DNA of 64,000 nt from an endosymbiont 'TC1' of Trimyema compressum (GTDB lineage Bacteria > Bacillota > TC1). The DNA is taken from contig NZ_CP014606.1 of the NCBI RefSeq assembly GCF_001584725.1, positions 496,001 to 560,000 on the forward strand. The letters run 5' to 3'. Positions 41,314 to 51,950 of this stretch are shown piece by piece. Within the stretch, counting starts at the first letter, position 1; every line of letters starts with the position of its first letter. A model generated the notes under the pieces. It searched no databases. It was not told the DNA's origin and saw only the letters and a program-made list of their open reading frames with translations. The position numbers and the translations under genes are program-made.

Positions 41314-42573
41314 ATGTTTGAAACTCTAATAAATGCGCTGAAGGTCAAGGAAATCAGAAGGAAGATTATATTTACGCTTCTCATACTCGTAGTCGTACGT
41401 TTTGGAGCTTATATTCCGATTCCTGGGATTGATTCTGCTGTCTTAAGTCAAATTTTTTCAAACAACGGTATTTTAGATATTATCGATACATTCTCAGGGG
41501 GCTCCTTGAGTCGATTTACTATCTTTGCAATGTCTATCGTGCCCTACATTAATGCTTCTATTATAATGACCCTGCTGACCGCAGGGTTTGATCGCTTAAA
41601 GCAGATAGCGAAAGAGGACAATAAAAAAATTGCCCAGTATACTCGTTATTTAACACTTGCGTTGGCATTGGTTCAAGCCATAGGCTTAACAATCTTTATT
41701 AATGCAAGTAACGGATTTGCAGATCCAAATGCATTTACTTGGATTGTTTGTGCATTAACTATGACAGCGGGTGCTATGCTACTTATGTGGCTGGGAGAAC
41801 TTATTAATGAACATGGTATTGGAAATGGTATTTCCCTAATTATTTTCATTGGTATTGTTTCTAGAGTGCCTGTTTTAGTTAATACAGTTATGCAACAAGT
41901 AAGTAGTGGTAATACACATGGTTACATGGCAATTTTACTACTAGTAGCTCTTCTTCTGGCTGTTGTCGGCATTGTTGCAGTTCAACAAGGAGAGAGAAGG
42001 GTTACTGTTCACTATGCAAAGCGCGTTGTTGGCCGTAAAATGTACGGTGGGCAAAGCACATTTATTCCGATTAAATTGAATCAAGCAGGGGTAATTCCAA
42101 TTATCTTTGCTTCATCACTTTTAATATTACCAGGAACTATTGTTTCGATTTTCTTTGCAGATACAGGTTTTGCTCAGTTTTTCCAACAATGGTTTGGTGT
42201 AAACACACCTGTTTACATCGTATTCTATGCATTGCTCATTATCGTATTTACATTCTTTTATTCTGTTATTGCTTTTAATCCAGCGGATGTAGCAGATAAC
42301 TTAAAGAAGAGTGGTGGTTTTATCCCGGGTATTCGACCAGGAAAACCAACGTCTGAAGCATTGCAAAAAATCTTAACAAGAATTACTTTATTCGGTGCTA
42401 TTTTCTTAGCTATTATTGCTTTATTACCTAATATTTTAGGAGGTTTTATTGGCGGAATGCAGTTGCAGTTTGGAGGAACAAGTTTGTTAATTGCAGTCGG
42501 CGTAGCTCTTGATACTATGAAACAAATGGAGTCACAACTTTTAATGAGACACTATCAAGGATTTTTGAAATAA
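41314..42573 (+). CDS. secY: Preprotein translocase channel SecY
   Basis: The 419-residue channel has ten predicted transmembrane helices, the plug region after GAYIPIPGID and the cytosolic loop with QQGERRVTVHYAKR. The C-terminal LLMRHYQGFLK is typical. Its stop overlaps the adk start by one base (TAATG). It works with SecE encoded at 17276. Confidence 0.97.
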   Translation: MFETLINALKVKEIRRKIIFTLLILVVVRFGAYIPIPGIDSAVLSQIFSNNGILDIIDTFSGGSLSRFTIFAMSIVPYINASIIMTLLTAGFDRLKQIAKEDNKKIAQYTRYLTLALALVQAIGLTIFINASNGFADPNAFTWIVCALTMTAGAMLLMWLGELINEHGIGNGISLIIFIGIVSRVPVLVNTVMQQVSSGNTHGYMAILLLVALLLAVVGIVAVQQGERRVTVHYAKRVVGRKMYGGQSTFIPIKLNQAGVIPIIFASSLLILPGTIVSIFFADTGFAQFFQQWFGVNTPVYIVFYALLIIVFTFFYSVIAFNPADVADNLKKSGGFIPGIRPGKPTSEALQKILTRITLFGAIFLAIIALLPNILGGFIGGMQLQFGGTSLLIAVGVALDTMKQMESQLLMRHYQGFLK

Positions 42574-43223
42574 TGCGAATTCTAATGATGGGTCCTCCAG
42601 GCTCTGGTAAAGGAACACAAGGAAAAATAGTTGCAGAGGCTTTGAAAATACCTCACATTTCAACTGGAGATATTTTCAGACAAGCAATGAGTGAAGCAAC
42701 ACCGCAAAGCGAGGAACTAAAGGCCCTTATTAATAAGGGCCAACTGGTCCCAGATAGTTTGACTAACGCTATGGTTTTTAAACGGATAGAACGCAGTGAC
42801 TGTATAGGTGGCTATATTTTAGATGGTTATCCTAGAACACTCTCTCAAGCTGAGGTGCTTGATGCCTACTTAGCTGAGAAACATCAGAATCTTGATTATG
42901 TTGTTATGTTAGATGTCCCTGAAGAAACTACTGTAGACAGAATTCTCAATCGCAGATTTTGTAAATCTTGTGGTGGTTCCTTTAATATTACTACCAATCC
43001 TCCAAAGATAGAAAATATTTGTGATTATTGTGGTGAATCATTGTCAGCACGAGATGATGATAATGAAGAAACTGTATTAGATCGAATTAAAGTATATGAA
43101 AAAGAAACAAAACCGTTAATTGAATTTTATGAGAGCAAAGGAATTGTGTGTTCTATTGCAGGCGATAATTCAGTTAAGGAAGCGACAAAAGAGATTGGCA
43201 AATGCTTAGGAAGGGACATTTAG
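42573..43223 (+). CDS. adk: Adenylate kinase, zinc-finger lid type
   Basis: The 216-residue enzyme interconverts ATP, ADP and AMP. P-loop MMGPPGSGKGTQ, the NMP-binding segment ISTGDIFRQ, and a lid with four Cys (CKSCGGSF and CDYCGE) give the long, metal-binding form usual in Gram-positives. It overlaps secY by one base and abuts map. Confidence 0.97.
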   Translation: MRILMMGPPGSGKGTQGKIVAEALKIPHISTGDIFRQAMSEATPQSEELKALINKGQLVPDSLTNAMVFKRIERSDCIGGYILDGYPRTLSQAEVLDAYLAEKHQNLDYVVMLDVPEETTVDRILNRRFCKSCGGSFNITTNPPKIENICDYCGESLSARDDDNEETVLDRIKVYEKETKPLIEFYESKGIVCSIAGDNSVKEATKEIGKCLGRDI

Positions 43224-43970
43224 TTGATTATTATTAAAAATAAAGATAGTATTTCAAAAATGAAAGAAGCAGGCACCTTAGTCGCATTAGTACACCAAAA
43301 ACTAAAGGAAATAATTACGCCTGGCATCTCCCTTTTAGAGTTGGATAGAGAAGCTGAAAAAATAATCAGAGAACATGGAGCTATCCCTAGCTTCAAAGGT
43401 TATGAAGGGTTTCCCAACACTATTTGCGCCTCGATGGATGAAGTTGTCGTCCATGGCATTCCAAGTAGTAGGCGCTTAAAAGAAGGAGAGATTATCAGTA
43501 TAGACGTTGGTGCATTGAAAGATGGGTACCATGGAGATGCTGCTTTTACTGCGGCAGTGGGAGTCATTTCACCTGAAAAAGAAAAGCTGATTTCTGTTAC
43601 AGAAGATAGTTTTTTTAAAGGACTCCAAATGGCAAAAGTAGGCAATCGTTTAGGGGACATTTCTCATGCAATACAGAAAACAGTTGAATCAGCTGGCTTT
43701 AGTATTGTTAGAGAATTTGTAGGTCATGGAATCGGTGAAGATTTACATGAAGATCCTGCTGTACCTAATTATGGCCCCCCTGGTAGAGGCCCTCGTCTTG
43801 AGGCTGGCATGGCTCTTGCCATAGAACCTATGGTAAATATGGGCGGCTCCAATATCGAGATTTTAGAAGATGGATGGACAGTCGTAACTAAAGATAAACA
43901 GCCTTCAGCCCACTATGAGCATACTGTGATTATCACAGAGAGTGAGCCTATCATACTCACTCGGTTGTAG
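43224..43970 (+). CDS. map: Methionine aminopeptidase type I
   Basis: The 248-residue enzyme removes N-terminal Met from new proteins. Metal ligands can be read as Asp in ISIDVGAL, Asp in GYHGDAAF, His in FVGHGIGE, Glu in LAIEPMVN and Glu in HYEHTVII. It starts at TTG 43224 directly after the adk stop, with no separate strong ribosome binding site, so coupling to adk is likely. Confidence 0.96.
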   Translation: MIIIKNKDSISKMKEAGTLVALVHQKLKEIITPGISLLELDREAEKIIREHGAIPSFKGYEGFPNTICASMDEVVVHGIPSSRRLKEGEIISIDVGALKDGYHGDAAFTAAVGVISPEKEKLISVTEDSFFKGLQMAKVGNRLGDISHAIQKTVESAGFSIVREFVGHGIGEDLHEDPAVPNYGPPGRGPRLEAGMALAIEPMVNMGGSNIEILEDGWTVVTKDKQPSAHYEHTVIITESEPIILTRL

Positions 43971-44060
43971 AAGGGATAAGGTGAAGATAAGGATGATAAT
44001 CCTGAATAAGAAATGCGTTACTATAAGCAGTATTTCAGTTAATAAAAAGGAGATGATCAA

Positions 44061-44279
44061 GTGTCCAAAGAAGATGTAATTGAAGTGGAAGGTAAAGTAA
44101 TTGATTCTTTACCTAATGCTATGTTTAAAGTTGAATTAGATAATGGTCACCAAATTTTGGCCCATATCTCAGGAAAAATCAGAGTAAACTTTATTAAGAT
44201 ACTACCTGGAGATAGAGTCAAAGTTGAATTATCTCCTTACGACCTTAGTAAAGGTCGTATCACTTATAGATTTAAATAA
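44061..44279 (+). CDS. infA: Translation initiation factor IF-1
   Basis: The 72-residue OB-fold factor binds the 30S A site. GTG 44061 follows [31 protein letters not shown] is the family start. The 90 bases after map hold no gene that I can see. Confidence 0.96.
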   Translation: MSKEDVIEVEGKVIDSLPNAMFKVELDNGHQILAHISGKIRVNFIKILPGDRVKVELSPYDLSKGRITYRFK

Positions 44280-44408
<129 letters not shown>

Positions 44409-44429
44409 AAAACTTATGGAGGTGTAAGA

Positions 44430-44798
44430 ATGGCACGTATTGCTGGTGTTGATATACCAAACGACAAAAGAGTAGAAATTTCTTTAACTTACGTATACGG
44501 TATTGGACGTACAACTGCTAATGAAATTTTAGCAGCTGTTGGAATCAATCCAAACGCAAAGGTTAAGGATTTAACAGACGAGGAAGTCAATGCAATCAGA
44601 GACGAAATTGGTAAGTCACATAGTGTAGAAGGTGACTTAAGAAGAGAAGTTTCTCTTAATATTAAGCGTTTAATGGAAATTAATTGCTATAGAGGAATGC
44701 GCCACAGAAGAGGCTTGCCTGTTCGTGGACAAAATACAAAAAATAATGCAAGAACAAGAAAAGGGCCTAATAGAGGGGCCGTTGCTAAAAAGAAATAG
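44430..44798 (+). CDS. rpsM: 30S ribosomal protein S13
   Basis: The 122-residue head protein contacts the P-site tRNA with its basic C-terminal tail ([15 protein letters not shown]). [20 protein letters not shown] is the normal start. Confidence 0.97.
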   Translation: MARIAGVDIPNDKRVEISLTYVYGIGRTTANEILAAVGINPNAKVKDLTDEEVNAIRDEIGKSHSVEGDLRREVSLNIKRLMEINCYRGMRHRRGLPVRGQNTKNNARTRKGPNRGAVAKKK

Positions 44799-44810
44799 GA
44801 GGGATAGGTT

Positions 44811-45203
44811 ATGGCAGGTAAAGGTAAAGTCCGTTCTAAGAAACGGGATAAGAAAAAAATCGATTATGGCGTAGCTCATATTCAGTCTACATTTAATAAT
44901 ACAATTATTACCATCACCGATAAAGAAGGCGATACTATCTCTTGGTCTAGTGCCGGATCTCTTGGCTTTAAAGGATCAAGAAAGAGTACACCTTTCGCAG
45001 CCCAAATGGCAGCTGAAAAAGCAGCAGAAGCTGCAGCTGAACATGGTGTAAAAGAAGTGGATTGCTATGTAAAAGGACCTGGCTCAGGTAGAGAAGCGGC
45101 AATTCGCGCTCTAACAGCAGCAGGCATTGGAGTGGCAATGATTAAAGATGTCACACCAATTCCTCATAATGGTTGTAGACCACCAAAACGTAGAAGAGTT
45201 TAG
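44811..45203 (+). CDS. rpsK: 30S ribosomal protein S11
   Basis: The 130-residue platform protein shows the signature [11 protein letters not shown]-like stretch ([17 protein letters not shown]) and the C-terminal [16 protein letters not shown]. It lies 12 bases after rpsM. Confidence 0.97.
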   Translation: MAGKGKVRSKKRDKKKIDYGVAHIQSTFNNTIITITDKEGDTISWSSAGSLGFKGSRKSTPFAAQMAAEKAAEAAAEHGVKEVDCYVKGPGSGREAAIRALTAAGIGVAMIKDVTPIPHNGCRPPKRRRV

Positions 45204-45219
45204 AGGAGGAGGAAAAAAT

Positions 45220-45837
45220 ATGGCAAGATATAAAGGCACTGCTTGTCGTCTCTGTCGTAGAGAAGGCACAAAGCTATACTTAAAATCCGACCGTTGCTAT
45301 TCTAACCAATGTGCTATGGAAAGAAGAGGCTATCCACCAGGACAACATGGACAAGGTAGAAAGAAAGTAACTGAGTATGGATTACAATTAAGAGCAAAAC
45401 AAACAGTTAAACGTATATATGGTGTTTTAGAGAAGCAATTTAGAGGGTACTTTAAAGAAGCTGATCGTCAAAATGGCATTACAGGTGATAACCTTTTAGT
45501 TCTTTTAGAAAGACGTTTAGATAATGTAGCTTTCCGTTTAGGATTGGCAAAAACACGTACTGAAGCAAGACAATTAGTGCGTCATGGCCATTTTCTTCTA
45601 AATGGAAAGAAAATCAATATTCCTTCTTACTTAGTAAGAGTTGGAGACGAAATTAGCGTTCGAGAGAAAAGCAGAAGCAGTGTTGCATTCAAGGAGCTTT
45701 CAGATAACGTTACTGCTCCAAGTTGGTTAACAGTTAAATCAGGGGAACTGGTTGGTAAAGTTGAATTACTTCCAACAAGAGAAGAAATTTCAATTCCAGT
45801 TGATGAGCAACTCATCGTTGAATTATACTCAAGATAA
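45220..45837 (+). CDS. rpsD: 30S ribosomal protein S4
   Basis: The roughly 205-residue primary 16S binder has an N-terminal [14 protein letters not shown] region and the S4 domain ([19 protein letters not shown]). The start [10 protein letters not shown] after GAGGAGGA is chosen; the longer frame runs into rpsK. S4 controls the alpha operon in several bacteria. Confidence 0.96.
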   Translation: MARYKGTACRLCRREGTKLYLKSDRCYSNQCAMERRGYPPGQHGQGRKKVTEYGLQLRAKQTVKRIYGVLEKQFRGYFKEADRQNGITGDNLLVLLERRLDNVAFRLGLAKTRTEARQLVRHGHFLLNGKKINIPSYLVRVGDEISVREKSRSSVAFKELSDNVTAPSWLTVKSGELVGKVELLPTREEISIPVDEQLIVELYSR

Positions 45838-45862
45838 TAGCCTGATAGATAGGAGTAAAAGT

Positions 45863-46813
45863 ATGTTAGAAATTGAAAAACCAAAAATTTCTATAATAGA
45901 AACCAGTGAAGACGGTTCTTATGGCAAAATTGCAATTGAGCCATTGGAACAAGGGTTTGGGATTACTCTAGGCAATGCATTAAGAAGAACCTTACTTTCT
46001 TCCTTACCAGGTATTGCAGTAACCAGCATGCAAATAGAAGGAGTTCAACACGAATTTTCTACTATTCCAGGCGTGGTTGAGGATACAACGGATTTACTAT
46101 TGGCAATGAAATCTTTAAAGCTTAAAAGTCAATCTAAAGAACCTAAAGTTTTAAGAATTGAAAAAGAAGGCGCTGGCACGGTTACTGCTAGAGATATTAT
46201 CTGTGACAGTGACATTGAAATATTAAACCCTGATTTACACATTGCCACATTAGAAAAAGAAGGCAGACTATTTATGGAAATTAATATAAAAGTTGGCCGA
46301 GGTTATGTAGGCGCAGATGATAACAAAGGTGAAGATGCAGCTATTGGTGAAATTCCAATTGACTCACTATTCTCTCCTGTTGTTAAAGTTAACTATGAAG
46401 TAAAAGACAAAAGAGTTGGAAAAGAAGCAGACCATGATTTACTTATTTTAGAAGTATGGACTAATGGTAGTCTTACTCCTGAAGAAGCAATCAGTGGTGC
46501 AGCTAGACTAATTTTTAACCACATTACTTTATTTGTAGCTTTAAGTGATTCTGACATTGCAGGGGTTCCTCTAGTAGAAAAAGAAGCAGAGAAAAAAGAT
46601 CAGCTTCTTGAAAAATCTATTGAGGATTTAGACTTATCAGTGCGACCATATAATTGCTTGAAAAGAGCAGACATTAATACGGTTGGTGATTTAGTAAATC
46701 ACACTGAACTTGAGATTATGCGTGTGCGTAACTTAGGTAAGAAATCCTTAGATGAAATTCATGAAAAAGTTGCAGAATTAGAACTGTCTTTCAGAAATGA
46801 AGACGAAGATTAA
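45863..46813 (+). CDS. rpoA: RNA polymerase alpha subunit
   Basis: The 316-residue subunit has the N-terminal assembly domain ([19 protein letters not shown]) and the C-terminal domain ([18 protein letters not shown], about 260-277). ATG 45863 follows TAGGAG; the long frame from 45752 lies within rpsD. Confidence 0.97.
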   Translation: MLEIEKPKISIIETSEDGSYGKIAIEPLEQGFGITLGNALRRTLLSSLPGIAVTSMQIEGVQHEFSTIPGVVEDTTDLLLAMKSLKLKSQSKEPKVLRIEKEGAGTVTARDIICDSDIEILNPDLHIATLEKEGRLFMEINIKVGRGYVGADDNKGEDAAIGEIPIDSLFSPVVKVNYEVKDKRVGKEADHDLLILEVWTNGSLTPEEAISGAARLIFNHITLFVALSDSDIAGVPLVEKEAEKKDQLLEKSIEDLDLSVRPYNCLKRADINTVGDLVNHTELEIMRVRNLGKKSLDEIHEKVAELELSFRNEDED

Positions 46814-46827
46814 AAGGAGGGATTAAA

Positions 46828-47178
46828 GTGGGCTATCGAAAACTTGGACTTCGTTCCAATCAAAGAAGAGCTATGCTTAGAAATATGACAACTTCTTTAC
46901 TTGAACATGGCAGAATTGTTACAACTGAAACAAGAGCAAAAGAAGTGAGACGTGTTGCTGAGAAAATGATTACTCTTGGCAAAAGAGGAAAATCTGATCT
47001 TCATGCTGTACGTCAAGCACTGGGCTATTTAAACAGTGAAGATGTTGTAATGAATAAAGTATTTGGCGAATATGCTACTAAATATGCTACAAGACAAGGT
47101 GGCTATACACGCGTAATTAAAACTGGCTATAGAAGAGGCGACGCTGCTCCTATGGCAATAGTTGAATTAGTAGACTAA
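46828..47178 (+). CDS. rplQ: 50S ribosomal protein L17
   Basis: The 116-residue protein near the tunnel exit starts at GTG 46828 after [29 protein letters not shown] is the family start. It ends the alpha operon and is followed by a terminator. Confidence 0.97.
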   Translation: MGYRKLGLRSNQRRAMLRNMTTSLLEHGRIVTTETRAKEVRRVAEKMITLGKRGKSDLHAVRQALGYLNSEDVVMNKVFGEYATKYATRQGGYTRVIKTGYRRGDAAPMAIVELVD

Positions 47179-47189
47179 TAAAAAAATAG

Positions 47190-47230
47190 AGGTTCTCATG
47201 GCGTGCAAATTGCCATGAGGACCTTTTTTA
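47190..47230 (+). terminator. Terminator of the alpha operon
   Basis: AGGTTCTCATGGC pairs with GCCATGAGGACCT (one mismatch), then TTTTTT. It ends the roughly 15 kb S10-spc-alpha run. Confidence 0.9.
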
Positions 47231-47253
47231 AAATGCGAGGAGACCCAAAAAAA

Positions 47254-47381
47254 ATGAATAAAGCTAGAAAATCCAAGGGGCTGGCAATAGTATTTACAAC
47301 TATTGCTGTTAGTATAATAACCCTTATTGCGCTAACCTTAAGTCACTTCTTTTTTTGCAAAGGCTTGGAAGAATGTCAATA
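47254..47381 (+). pseudogene. Small membrane protein truncated by the IS element
   Basis: ATG 47254 begins a frame with a basic start (MNKARKSKGLAIVF), one hydrophobic segment (TIAVSIITLIALTLSHFFF) and then sequence inside the IS3-type element, ending at a TAG in the IS. A GCGAGGAGA site precedes it. The original C-terminus is lost. No family is recognised. Confidence 0.5.
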
Positions 47382-47402
47382 GAGTAGATAGAAAAAGTGA
47401 AA

Positions 47403-48346
47403 TTAAGTTTTAATAGAAGTGAAAAAATAGTCTTCTTTGGAATTAGGAGAAAGAATGTTATTAGCAGAGTGGGGACGTATAGGGGGTTGTAGAAGCCCTC
47501 AATGTGTTCAAAGCAGGAAAGCTTAATTTGAGCAAAGGAAGAAAAAGACCTACGAAGAATTTCTTCTTTTTTCATATATTTAAAAAGGACTCAACGACAG
47601 CATTGTCCCAAGGATGAGAAAGCTTAGAAAAAGATTGAATGATACCAAAAGAATCAAGGAGCTTTCTAAAGATAAAAGAAGTATATTAGGAACCTCTGTC
47701 AGAATGAAAAATAAGAGAAGTAGAAGGTTTTTGAGAATAAAAGGCTTTGATAAAAGTATCCTTAACAAGAGAAGTATCAATTTTAAGAGAGAGCTTCCAA
47801 GCAATAATTTTACGAGAAAATAAATCCATAATAACACAGAGATAAGCAAAAGAGGCATTTAAATTAATATAGGTAATGTCACTAGCCCAGACTTGATTGG
47901 GCTGAGGAACATTAAAATTTTGATTTAGGTAGTTAGGGCAATCAAAATTGGGAATAGACCTCGGATGAATAAACCGAAGTTTGATAGTAGGCATTTTAGG
48001 AAGATTCATGTCAGTCATCAGGCGGCTCGCTCTACCAATACTGATGTTGATGCCATAGTCATAGGAAAGAAGAGCCTTAATCTTAGATGGGCCAATACGT
48101 CTCTTAGTAAGATGACAAATCTCCGAGAATAAGCTGACGGAGTTTTTAATTCTCAATAGTTCTAGGAGAAAGTTTTTCCGAAAAGTATTTGTAATAGGAG
48201 CTGCGGTTCACTTTAAGGACATGACAAAGAAAAGAGATAGCGTGCTGAAAACGAAGGGTATGAACAGCCATTAATCTTTGTCTGAGTGAGGCGTGAATAT
48301 GGCAATTGCTTTTTTTAAATGATATTTTCCTCCTAGAGTCGAGCAT
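47403..48346 (-). pseudogene. IS3-family transposase OrfB, copy 1, broken
   Basis: This is an IS150-type integrase-core transposase (Pfam rve). The catalytic region reads QVWASDITYI (first Asp), LCVIMDLFSRKIIAW (second Asp) and VVESFFK (Glu, reached after a frame change). Lesions are a frame change near 48150 after SPRTIEN; a TAA at about 47686 where HSDRGS is normally followed by Gln-Tyr-Thr-Ser; a lost T near 47580; and a frame change in the C-run near 47480, after which the true end (FFTSIKT) appears. It should be inactive. Confidence 0.85.
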
Positions 48347-48551
48347 TACGCTTTTGAAGATCCTTAATCTGCTTAGCGGTTAGAATAGTATCATCATCAA
48401 TTCTAACCTGAGAATAAAGTTTAATCCACTTGTGTAAAGCAGACATGGAGACACCATATTCTTTAGAAAGTTGGGATTGAGTTTTACCGTTTTGGTGTAA
48501 ATTAACAATACTTTTTTTAAATTCTTCATCGTATTTCTTGTAATTATTCAT
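48333..48551 (-). CDS. IS3-family transposase OrfA, copy 1
   Basis: The 72-residue protein is a helix-turn-helix OrfA (KSIVNLHQNGKTQSQLSKEY, then GVSMSALHKWIK) with a short coiled-coil tail (AKQIKDLQKRNARL). It is intact and identical to the copy at 60498. Its end overlaps OrfB by 14 bases, the usual place of programmed -1 frameshifting in this family. Confidence 0.85.
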   Translation of the reverse strand: MNNYKKYDEEFKKSIVNLHQNGKTQSQLSKEYGVSMSALHKWIKLYSQVRIDDDTILTAKQIKDLQKRNARL

Positions 48552-48629
48552 AATTTTATCCTTTCTTATGTGTCTACTTATTTAAAACATGTTTCACTTT
48601 TTCCTGTCTACTTTTTTAGTATATATCCA

Positions 48630-49064
48630 ATGGGCTTAGGGAGTTTTGTTGTATAGAGATAAAATAGGATGCGGTATGATTCAGAGCGGACACCTAATTT
48701 ATGATTATATATATTGCTGCCATAACATATGTGTTAATATACTCAGTAGGGTTTTTGACGGTAAAAACTAGCAAATCCTATGATGGTTATAGTACATCAT
48801 GCAATGCTAAAATACTTAAGTTCTTTTAAATCCATTGGTTAAAATCTTTATTTAAAATTAAAATCCTGCAGATGTCAAATTCTATGCTGATTTGATTCCA
48901 ATCTCAGGCACCAAAAAAGGTTTCTAGTAAATTGCCAGAAGCTTTTTTTATTTACAATTAAATAGTATTTTTATGATAGAGATGAGAACTGGTTTTATTA
49001 TTATTTGAGAAGGTATTAAAACAAAAATGCAAAGTCTATTATTAGATAATAGCGTACAGCTGAG
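48630..49064. other. Gene-poor region right of IS copy 1
   Basis: The first bases are the 3' arm of a terminator (GCTTAGGGAGTTTT) that matches an intact one at 58727. At 48862-48927 a short frame (NPADVKFYADLIPISGTKKG) ends in TAG, probably the C-terminal remnant of a lost gene, followed by a weak hairpin with T-run near 48915-48950. Nothing else can be supported. Confidence 0.5.
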
Positions 49065-49509
49065 ATGCTTGAGTTGAATTTTAAGGTAACTTATTATAAT
49101 TTATCTTTTGATTTAAATGATAATATAGGAAAAGAACCTATTTGTGAGTCTTTATGTGAAGGGGATAAAATTACAGCGCCTTTGATATCAGTTGGGGTAG
49201 GTTATATATTAAAAGGCTGGAATACAGTAAGGGATGGCAGTGGTGTAATGTGGGATTTTAAAAATGCAACAATGCCAGCACAAGATGTTATTTTATATGC
49301 TCAGTGGAAAAAAACTAAAAGTGATAATAACAATGATGAAATTAGCAAAAAAAGATGATTTGAATATTATTGATACTGAAGGGAAGCCAGTCAATAAAGA
49401 CTCCATAATAAAACTTCCACAAATAGGGAACTCAATCTTTTTCTATGGTTTAGTCATAACAATAGTAGGTTCATTATTAATAGGTTACCATTCAAAAAGA
49501 AGTAAATAA
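49065..49509 (+). pseudogene. C-terminal remnant of a cell-wall anchored protein with InlB-type repeat
   Basis: The first frame carries a Listeria-Bacteroides (InlB B / Flg_new) repeat, seen as ILKGWNTVRDGSGVMWDF and MPAQDVILYAQW. After a frame change near 49350 the second frame gives an LPQIGN motif, a hydrophobic helix (FFYGLVITIVGSLLIGY) and a basic tail, which is a sortase-like sorting signal. The upstream part of the protein is missing. Two other pieces of the same repeat lie at 54386 and 58517. Confidence 0.75.
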
Positions 49510-49672
49510 GTAATTAATAAATCTATATTTTATTATAAAACAAGACATATTCTATTTAGATATGTCTTGTTTTTTTATATTATTAAAATTTATTACAAAA
49601 AACATGATTATTTAAAAGTTATAGGTATTGTTTTTGTTTCTTTTAAACATAGTCTAATGGTGTATTAAAAAG

Positions 49673-49693
49673 TTATACTGGACTTAGTATAAT
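49673..49693 (+). promoter_or_regulatory. Palindromic site over the -10 of the ABC transporter operon
   Basis: TTATACT and AGTATAA form a perfect 7-bp inverted repeat with a 6-base centre. Its right half contains TATAAT (49688-49693). This is a typical operator position about 25 bases before the lipoprotein gene. Confidence 0.5.
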
Positions 49694-49718
49694 AATTCTA
49701 TAAAGGAAGGTGTTTGTA

Positions 49719-50783
49719 ATGCTTAAAAAAGGGTGTGCTGTAGGAGTATTAATTTTGCTATGCTATTTTTTAATAGGTTGTAGTAATGAGGAGGCTAGTC
49801 GTGAGGTTGAGACATTAAAAGTAGGTATGGCAGGAAAAGATATTAAAACTGCATGTATAATAATTGCTCAGGGTATGGGCTATTTTCAAGAAGAAGGTGT
49901 TAATGTTGAGTTTGAGACTATTTCAAATTTAAGCGAGGGACTAACGGCTGTCGATATGGGGAAATTGGATATTTTACCATTTGGCGTTATTCCGTCAGCA
50001 ACTTTTATTAGTCAGGGTTCAGATGTTGTTATTTTTGGAGGGACTATTTCAGAAGGCAGCGAATTAGTAGTAAAGCTTGAACATAAAGATAGCTTAAAAA
50101 ATAGAGGATTTTAAAAATAAAAAATTGGTTGCTATAGAATGGAAACAGGTCATATGGTTATGAAGGGCCTGTTAAGAGATGCAGGAATGGTTATTGATAA
50201 AGATGTATCCTTTATTCTTTTGGATTCTCAACAGAGTATCATGGAAGCAGTAAGAAAAGGAGAGGCTGATGTTAGATTTTTAAATAGTGGCCAAGGTTAT
50301 ATTGCTGAACAGTCAGGCTTAGCCATTGCTGGAAAAGTTGCTGATTTTGAGGAAGGGTTTCCATGTTGTATACAGACTACTTCAAGAAAAAGTTTTGAAA
50401 ATAAAAGAGATGCTTTAGTAAAATTTCAAATTGCTAATTTAAGAACATATGAACTTATTAAAAACAATTAAGCATTAGCTATTAAAAAATTAGTGGATTA
50501 TAGTGGTCAGCCAGAAGAGTATGTTAAAGCAGTAATTTATGGTATTGAAGGTGTTTATGATAATGCAATGGTCATTTTCTTAGATCCTAACAAAAAAGTA
50601 ATAGATTTTTATGAAGTAATGAAAAATAATGGAGATATTGATAAAAGTACTCAATTTAAAATAGAGGATTTTATAGATATAAGTATTTATGAGGATGCAT
50701 TGAAAACAATGATTGAAAGAGGGGGGAATTCTACATTGTTCCAATCATTAATGGAGGAATTCAAACAAAATAATATGGAATAA
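49719..50783 (+). pseudogene. NitT/TauT-type ABC substrate-binding lipoprotein, broken
   Basis: The N-terminus has a lipoprotein signal (KKGCAVGVLILLCYFLIGC, Cys at the lipobox end), then LKVGMAGKDIKTACIIIAQG and the type-2 periplasmic-binding fold of SsuA/TauA/NMT1-like proteins. Two frame changes lie between 50095 and 50140 and an in-frame TAA at 50469-50471 where Gln is likely (NN-stop-ALAIKKL). The rest of the frame is open to 50783. ATPase and permease genes follow. The ligand could be a sulfonate, nitrate-like ion, pyrimidine precursor or nucleobase; the sequence does not decide. Confidence 0.78.
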
Positions 50784-50797
50784 AAGGTGTGAATTAT

Positions 50798-51574
50798 ATG
50801 AGCTTTATTGAAATTGAAAATTTATCTTTTAGCTATCAATCCATTAATGATGATTATTTAGCACTAAAAAACCTTAATTTAAATACTCATAAGGGTGATT
50901 TTTTATGTGTTGTAGGTCATTCAGGATGTGGTAAAAGTACGCTTCTTAATATTATTGGTGGTTTTCTTAAACCGCAAAACGGATAAGTTTTAATTAATGG
51001 TAAACCTATTAAAGGACCAGGTACTGATCGAGCTATAGTCTTTCAGCATTATTCTTTATTTCCTTGGTTGACCAGCAAAAAAATATTTGTTTTGCAATTA
51101 GACAGAGCCATAAAAGTATTTCAAAAAAAGGCTTTGGAGAAGGCTCAAGTTTATTTAGACTTAGTAGGAATGAATAATTGGGGCGATAAATATCCTTATC
51201 AATTGTCTGGTGGGATGCAACAGAGAATTGCTATTGTTAGAGCACTTGCAATTAAAAGTGAAATTTTACTTTTAGACGAACCCTTTGGCGCTTTAGATGC
51301 TACTCGCAGAAAAAGTTTACAGCATCTTTTGCAAGTGCTTTGGACAATGGAATCAGAAAGAAAAACTGTTGTTTTTGTAACCCATGATATTGATGAGGCA
51401 ATACTATTAGGGAATCGCATTATTGTAATGGGAAATAAAAGTGTTATAAAGTCGTTTGTTGTTCCTTCAGAGATTAAGAAAGAAGGCCGATTTTGGAAGT
51501 GTTTCAGAGTCCTATTTCAAATTAAAAGAAGAGATAGTTTCTTTATTAGGCGCTTGAAAGAAGGAGTGTTATAA
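50798..51574 (+). pseudogene. ABC transporter ATPase (SsuB/TauB-like), broken
   Basis: Walker [15 protein letters not shown]-loop VFQHYSLFPW, signature YQLSGGMQQR, Walker B ILLLDEPFGALD and the switch THDIDEA are all readable. A TAA at 50984-50986 interrupts PQNG-stop-VLING where Gln is typical. A frame change near 51080 and one near 51475 alter the middle and the C-terminus; in the alternative frame the end reads EEIVSLLGA. ATG 50798 follows AAAGGTGTG. It would energise import with the lipoprotein and permease on either side. Confidence 0.82.
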
Positions 51575-51943
51575 ATGAAGTATAGGGGCAGGTGTTTATT
51601 TATTTTAAATCATATTCTATTGCTTTTTTTAATTATACTAATAGTAACGCCTAGTAGTAAGTTAGTTGAGTCGTCACTTCCATTTATAGTTGCTTGTTTT
51701 TTAATTGAACTATTTTATCTTTTACAATTAAAAAGAAAATCTAATCCTTATATTAGTAATTTAATGGTTATTATTTGGCTGTTCTTTATTGTTTGGGAAA
51801 TACTGGTAACAAAGCTTAATCTGTTACAGCCTATTTTGTTTCCAGCACCAGAAAATGTATTTAATGTTCTTGCAACTCAATATGAGACCTTTTTCATAAA
51901 TATTGTAGCTTCAACAATACTGTTATTTTTAGGTTATTTTTAG
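51575..51943 (+). pseudogene. ABC transporter permease, 3' truncated
   Basis: Only 122 residues remain of a permease that usually has about 250 or more. Hydrophobic helices and the family segment VWEILVTKLNLLQPILFPAP (about 70-90), followed by ENVFNVL, are present; the inner-membrane transport domain with the EAA loop is missing. The end lies 7 bases from the stop of the convergent glycerol dehydrogenase gene, at a short TTAGGTTATTTT duplication. This suggests a deletion that joined the two genes. Confidence 0.78.
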
Positions 51944-51950
51944 GTTATTT

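Larger units (their letters stand above)
47366..48629 (-). mobile_element. IS3-family (IS150-like) element, copy 1
   Basis: This 1264-bp element matches copy 2 at 59530-60794 from end to end. Terminal inverted repeats begin TGGA on both sides and share AGTAGAYAGRAAAAGTGAAA a few bases in. It encodes a helix-turn-helix OrfA and a DDE transposase OrfB on the minus strand. OrfB is broken at four places, all shared by copy 2. No target-site duplication is visible. The right junction cuts into the loop of a terminator hairpin whose left arm is absent. Confidence 0.92.

Noticed and set aside
47580-47858. Hydrophobic open frames inside the IS on both strands
   Set aside because: They overlap the broken transposase in other frames and show low-complexity Leu or Lys/Arg runs caused by base composition.
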